Numbered from the stretch's first letter, positions 32,156 through 43,237 are shown. The stretch: DNA of 64,000 nucleotides from Conchocele bisecta (GCA_029237695.1 CM055273.1:55479968-55543967); one strand, 5' to 3'. The notes: generated by a model not told the origin, from the letters alone. Program-made: numbers and translations.

Positions 32156-32206
32156 ATAGTGAGAAGTGTGATATTAATGGTTAAAAGATAAAAGCAGAGT
32201 GTCAAC

Positions 32207-33261
32207 TTATGGGAGTGACAGTGCAGCCAGCGTTGACTTAAATCCTAAGATCGTGTCAGCACTGACTACATTGGCAGGGAGTGTATTCCACACAATGACG
32301 GTTCGTGGGAAAAATGAGTATTTATGGTAGTCGACTGAAATTGTAGGAATTTGATAGGCAAATTGGTGATAGTGTCTGGATTGTCTGGTGTGTGGAGTTA
32401 AGTACAAATTTGGGGATATATCGACGTGATTGTGAACAATTTTGTAAAAAAGTGAGAGGCGGTTATTTTGCCGTCTAGACTGTAATGACTTCCACTGTAA
32501 GTCCGACATTATGTTAGTGACCGTACCCGGGCTTTTGTCATAATTGTTAGTGACAAACCTCGCTGCACGTCGCTGTACTTTCTCTAGCTTTTGGGTATCT
32601 TTCTGGGTATATGGATCCCAGGCCGATGAGCTGTATTCTAATGTCGGCCTGACAATGGAAGTATAGGCAGCTTGTTTAGTTTCTGGCTTGGCTGAGTGTA
32701 GGTTTCGTTTCAGAAAACCCAGAGATTGGCTGGCTTTACCTGTTATTTTATTAATATGGGGAGACCAAGATAAATCTGATGTTAACTCCACACCCAAATA
32801 GGTAGCTTGCTTGACTGTTGATAGAGGTTGATTTTTGAGGTAGTATGTGGTCTGAGAGACATATCTGGACCTTGAAACATGCATTATGTGGCATTTATCA
32901 ATGTTGAAGGACATCCTCCATTTCCGCTCCCATAATGATAACTTGTCCAAATCTTCCTGAAGCTGTGCACTGTCCGACTGGGATTTAATTTGTCTGTAAA
33001 CCACACAGTCATCAGCAAATAGTCTGACGTTTGAGCTGATAGCTTCAGGTAGGTCATTTATGTAGAGCAGAAACAGAAGAGGTCCCAAAACTGATCCTGA
33101 GGAACGCCTGACTGTACATCTGCTTTTGTGGAGATTGCACCATCTACTACCACCTGTTGAGTCCGGTTACTAAGAAAAGCTTTTATCCACTGGTTCCCGT
33201 TGCCCCCGTATGCCATAATATGATGCCTTGTGCAATAGCCTGTCATGATCGACAACATCAA
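32207..33261 (-). pseudogene. LINE reverse transcriptase, catalytic and C-terminal part
   Basis: Two frames joined near 33085: QVVVDGAISTKADVQSGVPQ, then GPLLFLLYINDLP, then FADDCVVYR (catalytic FADD at about 33008-33019). It ends with the thumb region YLGVELTSDLSWSPHI, KVQRRAARFV and the usual ending FKSTLAALSLP. The domain order and the GVPQG-GPLLF-YINDLP series are diagnostic of CR1/Jockey-like elements. Confidence 0.85.
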
Positions 33262-33601
33262 ATGCCTTGCTGAAATCCATAATTGCTATGTCAACCTGGC
33301 CTTTCTGTATGTGCTGCACAAGATCATTAACAAACAATACAAGCTGGGTTTGGGTTTCGCATGAACGGCGGGCACGGAAACCGTGTTGGTTGTCTACAAG
33401 AATTTTATATTTATCCAAATGGTCCAAAATGTTGCTAACTACTATGTGTTCGAGTAGTTTGCATGCAATACATGTCAGAGAGACCGGCCTATAGTTACTT
33501 GCTTTGAATTTTTCGCCCTTTTTGAAAATAGGAGTCACATATGCCTGATTCCATTCTGCTGGCACTACACCGCTATCCAATGATTTATTAAATAAAATCA
33601 T
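33170..33601 (-). pseudogene. LINE reverse transcriptase, N-terminal part
   Basis: Continues after the first frameshift: VPAEWNQAYVTPIFKKGEK, NYRPVSLTCIACKLLEHIV, QHGFRARRSCETQ and AIMDFSKAFDVVDHDRLLHK (first catalytic Asp). The frame breaks again near 33210 at YGIRG. Confidence 0.85.
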
Positions 33602-35298
33602 AAAAATTGGCGCAATCTCTGAGGCGCATTCTTTGAGCAGTCTAGGTTTAATGGCATCAGGGCGGCCGCTTTATGGGGTTTAAGGTTCATGAGCAGTTTT
33701 TTGACGCCGTTCTCTGTGACATGTATCTTGGTCATATCCGGGTATGTGCTTGAGCCGAGGTCTGGTAGGGGCGAGTTATCTTTCCGAGTAAAAACCGATG
33801 AAAATTGTCTATTTAATATTTCAGACTTGTCGTTAGATTCAGACTTTAGGATTCCATCATCTCTAAGAGGTGCCACACCACACAAATCATTTTTTAAACT
33901 TTTAATAAAACCCCAAAACTTCTTTGTTGTGCCATGTTTTTGTTCAGTTGTGTCACAAATAATATTATTCATGTAGTCCCAGTAAGCCTTTCTTGTCTTT
34001 TTTTTAATCATAGTCTTGATTTTCCGTAATTTTTCATTTTTACTTTTTGTTGCCTTACTGTAAAGTCTGTCTCTTTTTTTCATCAGTTTTTTTATATCGT
34101 AACTCAGCCAAGGAAGGTGTTGCTTGCCGGTGACAGTTTTGGTTGGGATATGTTTAGAAACATTTTCGTCCACCATAGTTTTGAACCCATCCCACAAATC
34201 CTGGACACTTAAAGTTTGAAGTTGAGTTTGGATGCTGGTACCATATGCAGTAATACCTTCCTTGATTTTAATCCAGTCTGCTATGTCAAAAAGGAGTATT
34301 TTTCTTGTGGATTTTGGGTTGATTCTTGCATTTGAGGTAATGTCAATAAAGGGAATACAATGGTCGCTAAAGCCGGGTATCACTTTTACATTTTCAATTA
34401 AAGTTGAGTTTGTAGTAAACATTAGGTCTAAACAATTGCTAGAGGTGTCAGTAGTACATGTAGGTTCGTGGATGAGTTGGGTCAGACCTAAACTATCAGC
34501 AAAGTCTAGCAGTTTACAATTTTCTTCGTTATGAGAGGCTCCAGGATTTACTGTCCGAGTTTGCCAATCAATATCTCCCAGATTGAAGTCACCTCCAATC
34601 AGGGTGGTACTGTTTGGTACATCAATAAGTGACATGGTTCTCTGTAGCTCGTCAATGCATATAAAGTCACGATCAGGCCTGTATGTGCTACAAACATGAA
34701 GGTCTTTTTTGCCTTTCTGTTTAACTTCCACCCAGAGCAACTCAGAATCTGATTTAAGCTCAGCAGGCGAGTGACTGTTGAACTTCTTCGACACCAGGAC
34801 AAAAGCCCCACCACCAGTTTTACGTTTGCGGTCATTTCTAAAGACATTATAATCAGATGGAAACACTTCAGCATTTTTTATTTTAGGTTTGAGCCAGGAC
34901 TCAGTCCCAAGAACTATGTCAGGTTTAACAGCCGAAATCATTTCTAGAAATCCAAGGTTTTTCTTTTTCACTGATTGACAATTTACCGTAATGATCTTTA
35001 AATGTTGTAAGTTTTGTTTACGAGGGGCTTTTGTCCGGCGACTCCTGTGGCTAGCATTGGGTGACGTACTTGATAGATTTGTATATCGAGCTGGGGTGCT
35101 CGCATGCAATGGACGGTGATCTGATGATGGAGACTGAGCTATTGAGTTATCCGAGGAGTCAAATGAAATGGATGCATTTGTGTCAACAATAGAGGAGTTT
35201 TCAAAAAGGGAAGAAGTGAAATTTGGCATTCCACAATTTGTGCACTGCCAGAATTCATCAGGGTGCTCGGAGTGAAATTGGTAGTTGAGTGTGCTCAT
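33598..35298 (-). pseudogene. LINE endonuclease and start of reverse transcriptase
   Basis: 566-codon frame. The endonuclease/exonuclease/phosphatase domain is visible as ITVNCQSVKKK, IVLGTESWLK, a GGGAFVLV block, STYRPD, IGGDFNLGDIDW (catalytic Asp/Asn), LDLMFT and GFSDHCIPFI (catalytic Asp-His). A linker follows with KKLMKKRDRLYSKA, then the first RT block HKAA. A one-base loss near 33664 shifts the frame just after HKAA where GPDAIKPRLLK should follow. The ATG used is internal, since homology continues upstream in the PHD region. Confidence 0.85.
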
Positions 35299-35397
35299 CC
35301 CCTGGCATTGTGCATGGAACCATGTGCTACACTCTTCACAAAAAATACCTCGGTCAGGGTGCCACTTTACTTCTTGGGTGCATATACCACCATATCT
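35190..35397 (-). pseudogene. LINE N-terminal PHD-type zinc finger
   Basis: Reads GICTQEVKWHPDRGIFCEEC, then STWFHAQCQGM, and after 20 residues FWQCTNCGMP. The spacing C-x-x...C-x2-C...H-x2-C...W-x-C-x2-C is that of a PHD finger found at the N-terminus of CR1/Jockey-like elements. A TAG two codons before RYGGIC closes the frame on the 5' side. Confidence 0.6.
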
Positions 35398-36179
35398 GTC
35401 CTATCTGGGCCTGGGTTTGATTCTGTATCATAGGCCATGGTTATGAGAATACTACAAATGTAGATCAGTGTGAGCTTGTTTTGCCTGAGATACATTTTTC
35501 TGCCTCAAACAATTGGCAGTTAGTCCAAAAACAAGGGACAAAGATGGAGCATGGTCAGAAGACCCAACAATTATGCAGTATCTGTTCAGACTTTGTGACA
35601 TTTGCCTGTTTAGGCCTCTACTGGCAGAGTTGTTTTGTCTCAAATTGCCTTTTTCCAATGTACTGGTACTCCCCTGGCCTGACAGAAGCTTCCAAACACT
35701 CATGATAAGAAGAGCAAAGGCTGCCAACCACACTATACACAGAGTAAACTTGCACATTCTGGCTTAGAATTGGTGACTTACAGCTGTAAACACAATTTTG
35801 AATGGCGATCGAAACAACCGGAAGTGGCTGAAAATTACTGAAAAAGTGTCTATTTCATGTTTTGAAGGGATGCTGACCAGAATTTATTATCACTCAATGT
35901 ACAATGACGCTTCTCTAAATTGCCTTGTAACTAGGTTGTGAAAATACTGGATAGTATTTTTTTAGTAGTGAAATTTCAATAATAGAATTTTAGGTGAACC
36001 CCACGCATCTCACCGGAACCGGACTTATCTACATTGGTCACATGATCCCATTTCTCACAGCCACATGTAATCGTTCTGTATGTCCAAAGCCAATATTGTG
36101 TTTCTTTTGCACACCGCAACAAGTTTGTTATGCTAAAAATGGCTTATATCATATTTGACCATATATCACATGTATGAGT

Positions 36180-36436
36180 GCCTGTGACTAGTGAAATGGG
36201 GCTTGTGGGAAATTGTGGCTTATGGATTTTGCGACAAGTGTCGATCTAGATCAACCTGTGCATCTGCACAGTCTGATCAGGATCTGCACTGTTCGCCATT
36301 CTGTCGATGAAGCACTCTCCATGTTTCTATATACATATAGATTATTATCAGGCTATGGAGTCGTAGTGCTATTTTATCAGGAGCTACCCTGGTCCTAAAT
36401 CCCATAAGCCTTGTTTTCTCCAGTCACGGCCACACT
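36180..36436. mobile_element. PAL-J copy ending before helicase exon 2
   Basis: Left GTGCCTGTGACTAGTGAAAT, core CTGTGCATCTGCACAGTCTG, right TTTTCTCCAGTCACGGCCAC. Confidence 0.75.
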
Positions 36437-36470
36437 TATGTTATTAGTCTTCTATTCAATACTGTTTTAG

Positions 36471-36973
36471 GAAATATATTGATTGCAACACCTGGTCGAC
36501 TAGAAGCCCTGTTTGAAGACAAGCACACTGGCCTAGGTCGGCGGGTAAAAGAGTTGGAGATACTAGTTTTGGATGAGGCCGATAGACTGCTGGGAATGGG
36601 GTTTGAACCAAGTTTGAATACAATTCTTAGTTACCTTCCGAAACAACGACGGACTGGACTATTCTCGGCAACACAGACAGATGAGGTGGAGAAGCTGATT
36701 CGTGCCGGACTGAGAAACCCTGTGCGGGTCTGTGTTAAACAGAAACCTGTCCATGTTCAATCTGTTACCGAAGGTAGCGAGACTGAGACCATACAGCGAA
36801 CTCCTGTGACACTACAGAATTATTACATGATGTTGTCATATGAAGAGAAGTTAAATCAACTGATTCAGTTTGTTAAAGATCGCAGAAAACAGAAAACTAT
36901 TGTCTTCTTCAGTACATGTGCTGGGGTTGACTATTTTGCAAAGATTTTGCCTCCACTGCTTCCGCGATCGCAG
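36471..36973 (+). CDS. DDX55: DDX55-like helicase, exon 2 (residues 131-298)
   Basis: Carries the rest of RecA domain 1 and the linker into domain 2: motif Ib TPGRL (137-141), motif II DEAD (165-168, in VLDEADRLL), motif III SAT (196-198) and motif IV IVFFST (274-279). The acceptor is TTTTAG before GAAATATATTG and completes a split Gly codon to read [13 protein letters not shown], which fixes both sides of intron 1. The exon ends in phase 0 at TCGCAG before GTAAAT. A PAL-J repeat ends only about 35 bases upstream of the acceptor. Confidence 0.95.
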
Positions 36974-37497
36974 GTAAATATCAGATGACCGACTCGGACC
37001 GTCTGACACGCCAAAAAATCTAAAACATCACAATACCCTGCTACCTGTTGTAGATATGATAGTGTACTGTACAAAAGCAGGTACATGTATTCGGTTTTGT
37101 GATGCTTTAATGTCCATATATATATATATATTTTGTATCACAACTGTTTGATAAATGAACGACAATGATAAGAAATAATTAATCATATGGTGCCATAAAG
37201 CCTCATCTCTCCAGTAGCATATCTGTATGGGCCACAGGGTGATAAAGAGGTGAAGCCACTGTAGATCCTGATCATCTCTGTACCATACAGTTACTCGACT
37301 GATTAAAACAGTGACTTATTAATTAAACAACATATATTAACTGAATATCTGCCAGCATAGTCCCAGATCAGAATGCGCAGATTATCATTCTGATCTTCGA
37401 CTACGCTGGCCGTACATGTCATATGGTCTGTTTTCTCAGCTTAGGGTTGTACATGTATATCATATTTGGGATAAGAATATAAACTGATGTCCCATGT

Positions 37498-37891
37498 CGG
37501 GGCTCCAGATAAGGAATTAGTAATTGAGTATTGTCACTCCATCATTTTTGAAGCAATTGGGTATTTCAAAATTTTAATGGGGTAAAATAAAATCACACTA
37601 CTGTTTACACATCAACAGACAGCAATTATTGAATAGTTTGCTTCCAAACGAAAACATGTCTTGGCATTTCATTAGAATTGTCTTCTTGGAGACAATTCTA
37701 ATGAAATATCAAGTTGTGTTTTCATGGAAAAAATATGCTATATTTGTGGTCTGTTTATTGTTTTCTGCAGCATGATAAAGGTACCACACATTTTGTATTG
37801 CTTTTTGATACTCACTGCTTCTGATTTCAATTGGGTTTTTGGCAATTTTAATTGGGTATTTAAGCAAATATGCAGCTTATCTGGAGCATTG
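37498..37891. mobile_element. PAL-B copy 2, in helicase intron 2
   Basis: Reverse orientation to copy 1. Complete ends; flanks CCATGT and CCATCT. Confidence 0.8.
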
Positions 37892-38130
37892 CCATCTCTA
37901 TATGGCCTTAGCTGTTGCTGGGATGTTCAACCCTTTCATTTGCACTGTTTATACATGTAGATGTGGAATAACCTCCCAATGTGTATACATCATATTAATA
38001 TTTTCACCCTATTAAATCATCTGATTGCCTGCCTACCACTTCTAGCATACTATTTTACAATTATTTTTATTCTACATTGCTTGGTCCTAAATTATGCTCA
38101 TTTGTGTTGATGGGCCGCTAAGCATCATTC

Positions 38131-38490
38131 CCAATAATTCCAGCACAAAAATGTTTACACAATTTCCTAACATTTGATTGGCTTGTAGCAAGTCTCTGTC
38201 CAAAATTTATATCCCAGTAAACTCCCACGCCAAACTACTTTCCGTAAACATGAGGCGCAGTTAAAATAATTCTTAAGAAAACGGAAAATAAACACATTTT
38301 CTTGATGAATTTATTTCAAATGCTGGAATTATAAGGAATGAATGGCCTTTTTGTTGAATTTATCGGGGATATAAACTTGGAAAAGTCGCGGGAATACTGG
38401 ACGAGGCCTTCCGGCCTTCGTCCAGTATTCCCGCGACTTTTCCAAGTTTATACCCCGATAAATTCCACAAAAAGGCCATTCATTCCTATA
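38131..38490. mobile_element. PAL-C copy before helicase exon 3
   Basis: Reverse orientation, with the perfect stem around GGCCTTCCGGCCTTCG at its right. It ends at CATTCATTCCTATA, 30 bases before the exon 3 acceptor site. Confidence 0.8.
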
Positions 38491-38519
38491 TTCAATTCCT
38501 CCCTATGGGCATCCGCCAG

Positions 38520-38695
38520 GTTTACAGTATCCACGGGAAGATGAAGAACCGGAAAGCGACGATGAGCAAGTTCCGGAGTGGGCTGGCGGGCGTGCTGATC
38601 TGTACGGACGTGATGGCCCGCGGTGTGGACATTCCCGACGTGGATTGGGTAATACAGTATGACCCTCCTACATCGGCCACCACTTTTGTACACAG
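38520..38695 (+). CDS. DDX55: DDX55-like helicase, exon 3 (residues 299-356)
   Basis: Start of RecA domain 2. It reads VYSIHGKMKNRK, then motif V CTDVMARGVDIP (326-337), then QYDPP and FVHR running into motif VI. The acceptor is CGCCAG before GTTTACAG and the donor is CACAG before GTAATA, ending in phase 2. The exon is clearly GC-richer than its surroundings. A PAL-C repeat ends at about 38490, only about 30 bases before the acceptor. Confidence 0.95.
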
Positions 38696-39122
38696 GTAAT
38701 ACGAGATAAGCCATGTGAATTTGTACCTGAGAAGATGTATTATACCCCAATATTTCAAATTCAATGCGTATTTTACTTTTACAAATGTATTATTGATTTT
38801 CATCCTTGCATGTATTAAATAGGGAACAAATGACAAGAAATTAAACAAATTTAAAAATTTGCTTATTTGAGCTGCACAAAGCAAACACTTTTTGCAGCTC
38901 AACTAAGTTAATTTTCAACTTTATTACAATGTTTTTACTACTCGTTTTGAAAATCGATGCGTATTTTCACATTACTGTGAGTATTTTGTTCTCCCACTTT
39001 TGATACTCGATACATATTCTGCTAAAATAATCGTAAAATATGCCAATATGCACCTTATATCTGCAGCTCTGCCATAAGCCCTATTTCTCCAGCACAGCCA
39101 CATGTTTTCTATGTCATTTCAG

Positions 39123-39209
39123 ATGTGGTAGGACGGCGCGTATCGGCAACATCGGTCATGCTGTGATATTCCTGCAACCGCAAGAGGAGGAATTTATATC
39201 GTTTATCAG
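39123..39209 (+). CDS. DDX55: DDX55-like helicase, exon 4 (residues 357-385)
   Basis: Short 87-nt exon completing motif VI (HRCGRTARIG, 356-365, with arginine fingers) across the exon 3/4 junction. It continues as IGHAVIFLQPQEEEFISF. Acceptor ATTTCAG, donor ATCAG before GTACCT. It enters and leaves in phase 2, so skipping it would keep the frame but destroy motif VI. The end of a PAL-J copy (TCTCCAGCACAGCCACATG) lies about 15 bases upstream. Confidence 0.93.
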
Positions 39210-39257
39210 GTACCTACAGCAGTGCCTAGTTATCTTTAATACTAATTAATACACCAG

Positions 39258-39560
39258 TAGCCGATTTCATCAACTTTGCAAAGTATACTTATCTAGCAAA
39301 GTATACTTTTAGGGAGAAATTTTAAATTTTAGGATAAATTTATTATTTTTTATTATACTGAATTTATTACATTATCACAGCCATTTGGGCTGTGATAATG
39401 TAATAAATTCAGTATAATAATTCTGCATACTTTTAATCATCAAATATATGCAGTCGTTAGTTCTATATGACATTATGCATTTCGGGAAAAATAAATGATT
39501 ACTCCCTCAAAGTATACTTTGCTAGAAAAGTATACTTTGCAATGCTGGTGAAATAGGCTA
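39258..39560. mobile_element. PAL-D copy 4, in helicase intron 4
   Basis: Complete and well preserved; begins 48 bases after exon 4. Confidence 0.85.
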
Positions 39561-39593
39561 CAGGGCCTGGTTGCTGAAAACCTCTATTAGCTT

Positions 39594-40097
39594 AAAGGTA
39601 CATGCCCACTCACCAGGCACAAACTGTTCATTATAGGAATTATTGCACATAAAAAAAAAATACAGGGAATAAATAGTAATGTCCTTTAACATTTTAAGGA
39701 AACACCGTTATCGCCCCTGATATCAGTGTCAAATTTTATGTCTGATATAAAATGTATAATAATACCAGGCCCGTAGCCAGACCTGTTTGAAGGGGGGGTC
39801 GTTTCGAAGGCTCAAGGGGTCTGAAGTATCTACCTGTTTGAAGGGGGGTCGTTTCGAAGGCTCAAGGGGTCTGAAGTATCTATGGGGGTCTAAAAAAGTG
39901 GACCTCAAGGCTAAAAAAGTGAACCTCGAGGCTGGGCGGGGGGGTCGTCCGACCGCTCCGACCTCCCCTGGCTACGGGCCTGAATACCAATCAATATGTG
40001 GTGAATGACTGTTTATTTTGCCACACAATGTCATATCTACAGAATATATCAAACTATCTATAAAGAACAGGTGCCTACTGAGTGGGCATGTACCTTC
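39594..40097. mobile_element. PAL-H copy: AAAGGTACATGCCCAC element
   Basis: Ends TTAAAGGTACATGCCCACTC and GAGTGGGCATGTACCTT. The body carries GTTATCGCCCCTGATATCAG. A smaller element with ends CAGGCCCGTAGCCAG and CTGGCTACGGGCCTG (39766-39982) is nested inside, flanked by AATAC on both sides; it contains a 56-base unit repeated twice (GAAGGGGGGTCGTTTCGAAG). Confidence 0.75.
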
Positions 40098-40145
40098 AAC
40101 TTTTATAGAGAATTGTACTCCTCATTTTGAAAATCAAAGAGCTCT

Positions 40146-40762
40146 GGGGGCCGTTTCACTAATTTGTATGACTAAAATGTTTGTAAGTGCAAAATCATGA
40201 GTGTAAATTTTACATGAACACTGCTTTCTTGTAAACAATAATTGTGTTTTTCATTTATTGAGCATAGGCTGCATCCATCAATTGAAATTTCCAGAGGATC
40301 CTAAATTTGCAATTACAAACATTTTAGTCGCATAGCTCCAGATAAGCTGCGTATTTGCGTAAATACCCAATTAAAATTGCAAAAAAACCAATTGAAATCA
40401 GAAGTAGCGAGTATCAAAAAGCACTAACAATTTTGTGGTACCTTTATCATGCTGCAGAAAACAATAAACAGACCACAACTATAGCATATATTTCTTATTT
40501 TCCATGAAAACTTATCTTGGTATTTCATGAGAATTGTCTCCAAGGGTGACAATTCTAATGAAATTCCAAGACATGTTTTCATTTCGAAGCAAACTATTCA
40601 ATAATTGCTGTCTGTTGATGTGTAAACAGTATTGTGATTTTGTTTTACACAATTAAAATTGTTAAATACCCAATTGCTTCAGAAATGATGGGAGTGAAAA
40701 TACTCGATTACTGATTCCTTATCTGGAGCCCTGTAGTCGTACAAAGTTTAGTGAAATGGGCC
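40146..40762. mobile_element. PAL-A copy 3, split by PAL-B
   Basis: Left half 40146-40330, right end 40734-40762. The centre is partly deleted (AGGCTGCATCCATCAATTG). PAL-B is inserted with TAGTCG on both sides. The right end stops 20 bases before helicase exon 5. Confidence 0.8.
40331..40733. mobile_element. PAL-B copy 3, nested in PAL-A copy 3
   Basis: Exact TAGTCG duplication (40325-40330 and 40734-40739) within the PAL-A sequence TTTAGTCGTAC, which proves both the element limits and that PAL-B inserted after PAL-A. Confidence 0.88.
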
Positions 40763-40782
40763 TCTGTTCTCTATTTCATCAG

Positions 40783-41091
40783 CATCAACCAGAAGGTTCC
40801 AATGCATGAGATGGTAAAACAGACGGATGTCGAAAACTGCTTACCTGCTGTACAAACATTGGCACTAAATGACAGAGAGGTCTATGAAAAGGGGTTGCGG
40901 GCGTATGTGAGTTTCGTCCAGTCGTACGTGAAGCATGAGCTGTATATGATATTCAAGATGAAGTTGCTGGATCTGGGAAAGGTGGCAACAGGATTTGGAC
41001 TGCTGAGGCTACCGAAAATGCCAGAGTTAAAGGGTAGAGTTCTAGAGAACTTTACAGAGGTACCAGTCGACATCAGTGAACTAAAATACAG
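40783..41091 (+). CDS. DDX55: DDX55-like helicase, exon 5 (residues 386-488)
   Basis: Encodes the start of the family's C-terminal extension. It begins SINQKVPMHEM and contains RAYVSFVQSYVKHE and LRLPKMPELKG, the region conserved between Spb4 and DDX55 and absent from most other DEAD-box helicases. This is the main reason for choosing this subfamily. Acceptor TTTCATCAG, donor AATACAG before GTGAGT, phase 2 on both sides. The preceding intron ends in a PAL-A repeat that stops about 20 bases before the exon. Confidence 0.93.
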
Positions 41092-41283
41092 GTGAGTTTT
41101 GGCTGGATATTGTAGTTTGATTGAAATCTTTAGATAATAACTGAGAAATCTGATGTTTTAAAATGGTAAACATGGTCTTTATAGCTCTTGTTGAGCATCG
41201 GAAAAGTAGTTGGCAGGAATTACCTCCCTTATCATGTACCGGTACTTCTCCAATATTGGTTTCGAAAATCTGTCGTATTTTCT

Positions 41284-41526
41284 GTTAACCATTTCACCCC
41301 TAAGTAACCGGAATGTATTTTGATATGTTAATTTTGCAACCAATCCAATCCTCACAAAATGATCTTCAGACCAGTCCATTTATGAAAAGGATGTGTTATT
41401 GCTATCAAAAACATGAAAATTACTTTCAAAAAGTGCAGATCCTGATGAGACGGCTCGTCACGAGCCGGCTCATCTGAATCTTTTTGTCAATACCACTATA
41501 TAGGCCTGTGGTGTTGAAAGGTTTAA
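41284..41526. mobile_element. PAL-K copy 4, in helicase intron 5
   Basis: Complete, GTTAACCATTTCACCCCTAA to GTGTTGAAAGGTTTAA. Confidence 0.82.
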
Positions 41527-41606
41527 TAATGTCGGAAATTGAACCAAATTTAAACTTGATGGAATACCACATTAGATCTGAATTTTCTGTCAACTTTGGA
41601 CATCAG

Positions 41607-41668
41607 TAGCCTATTTCACCAACATTGCAAACTATACTTTTCTAGCAAAGTATACTTTGAGGGAGAAA
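41607..41668. repeat. PAL-D terminal fragment
   Basis: Only the end TAGCCTATTTCACCAACATT to TATACTTTGAGGGAG survives, in helicase intron 5. Confidence 0.75.
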
Positions 41669-42158
41669 TATTTTGGTAGAGCCCGGAGGCATATATATAT
41701 AGTTTATACTGTGTGTCCGCCCATGTGTGTGTGTCCGGTTATAAGGTTTCCAATCAACTTCGATAAGCTGTGTGTCTAAAGAGTAGTGTACCTCCTGATT
41801 TCAAATTAATTGCGTATTTTATTTTTACAAATGAATTGTTCATTTCTTCCATATTAAATAGGGAACAAATGATAAAATATATATGTTAAAACATTCACTT
41901 ATTTGAGCTTCTTTTGCAGCTCTACTAAGTACATGTTCAACTTGATTACAGTATTTCTACTACTCAGTTTGAAAATCAATGTGTATTTTCACATTGCTGT
42001 GGGTATTTTGTACTCCCACTGTTGATAATCGATGTGCATTCAGCTGAAATAAGTACGTAAAATACGCCAATACGCACCTTATCTGGAGCTCTGTGACTGC
42101 AGTCTATATTTTCAAAATTCCTCTCTTCTACCTACGTCCTTGTCATAACTTATTCCAG

Positions 42159-42420
42159 AGACAAACATAAAGAAGAGAAACGACAGAGACTTATTGAGTC
42201 TGGTGCTGCATTGAAAAAGCAGATAGCTCGCCGAAGACCGCCTAAAGCAGAAGCCTGGTCAAAACAAAATGCCCACAAAGATAGAAAGAAACGAAAACAA
42301 GACCGTCGAGAACAGAACCAGAAGGAAATCCAGACAAAACAGAACCCGGAAACATCGGACAAAGATTTAGATGATTTAGAAGACGATTTTAGAATGGTGA
42401 AGAAACTGAAACGTAACAAG
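42159..42420 (+). CDS. DDX55: DDX55-like helicase, exon 6 (residues 489-576)
   Basis: Highly basic tail: KHKEEKRQRLIESG, ARRRPPKAEAWSKQ, then a Lys/Arg-rich run and an acidic patch DKDLDDLEDDF before MVKKLKRNK. In this family the tail contributes RNA binding and nucleolar localisation. Acceptor TATTCCAG, and the donor after AACAAG is a consensus GTATGT. The exon ends in phase 0. The first 'a' completes an Arg codon begun in exon 5, which selects this AG over the one two bases later. Confidence 0.92.
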
Positions 42421-42485
42421 GTATGTTTTCCATGTAGTAAATAATAATCACCACTGCATTTTAGTTCTAATGTTGGCAAACAGTA

Positions 42486-42904
42486 TATAATTCCAGCACA
42501 AAAATATTTACACAATTCCCTAACATTTGATTGGCCCGTAGCAAGTCTCTGTCCAAAATTTATATCCCAGTAAATTCCCATGCCGAACTACTTTCCGTAA
42601 CCGTCAGGCGCAGTTAAAATAATTCTTAAGAAAACGGAAAATAAACACATTTTCTTGATGAATTTATTTCAAATGCTGGAATTATAAGGAATGAATGGCC
42701 TTTGTGTGGAATTTATCGGGGATATAAACTTGGAAAAGTTGCGGGAATACTGGACGAGGCCTTAAAAAATTACAATTTTCGAAAAAAAAAAAAAGTTTTA
42801 TTTTTTTTAGAAAATTGTAATTTGTTATCGCTTCGTCCAGTATTCCCGCGACTTTTCCAAGTCTATACTATAAATTCCACAAAAAGGCCATTAATTCCTA
42901 TAAT
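42486..42904. mobile_element. PAL-C copy in helicase intron 6
   Basis: Complete, with an extra inner AAAATTACAATTTTC hairpin at the stem tip. Confidence 0.8.
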
Positions 42905-43237
42905 AGTTCAAATGTCAAGACTGTTTGAATTAGCGGTACTACATACATACTGATATTGAGAGATAAGAAAAATAACAAAGCAATTAAACATGTATTGTTT
43001 AAAAGCATAGTTTTCTGCATGGCAAGATGTAAACATATGTTTACAGTTGTCCCACTGAATATATAAAGACAGTTCTAAACCCGTTTTCTCCACTGCTTTT
43101 CTAAATGTGCCCATACCGTGAAACAACTTGAGAATCGTGGGTACAGATCAGCATGACTTCAACTGCATATACAACTGCATTTCCACCTATCTGCAAAACT
43201 CACTCTTGCTCCAAGCTATGTACACGTAGATTCAGGG

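Larger units (their letters stand above)
32161..35450 (-). mobile_element. degraded CR1/Jockey-type LINE
   Basis: Non-LTR retrotransposon antisense to the helicase gene. In order: PHD-type zinc finger (about 35190-35400), apurinic endonuclease and reverse transcriptase, ending near 32207. The reading frame is broken at least three times. The 3' end (AAAAGATAAAAGCAG on the plus strand) abuts the foldback element; no target duplication is identified. The 5' limit is uncertain. Confidence 0.8.
27240..36470 (+). other. helicase intron 1 (GC-AG), 9.2 kb
   Basis: The only junction that keeps the reading frame and restores [13 protein letters not shown] puts the donor at AG|GCAAGT and the acceptor at TTTTAG. 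GC donors are a known minor class and usually sit in just this strong context. The intron contains the foldback element, a LINE, an end-of-intron PAL-J copy and otherwise unremarkable AT-rich DNA (27245-27638 and 35451-36179). Confidence 0.8.
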
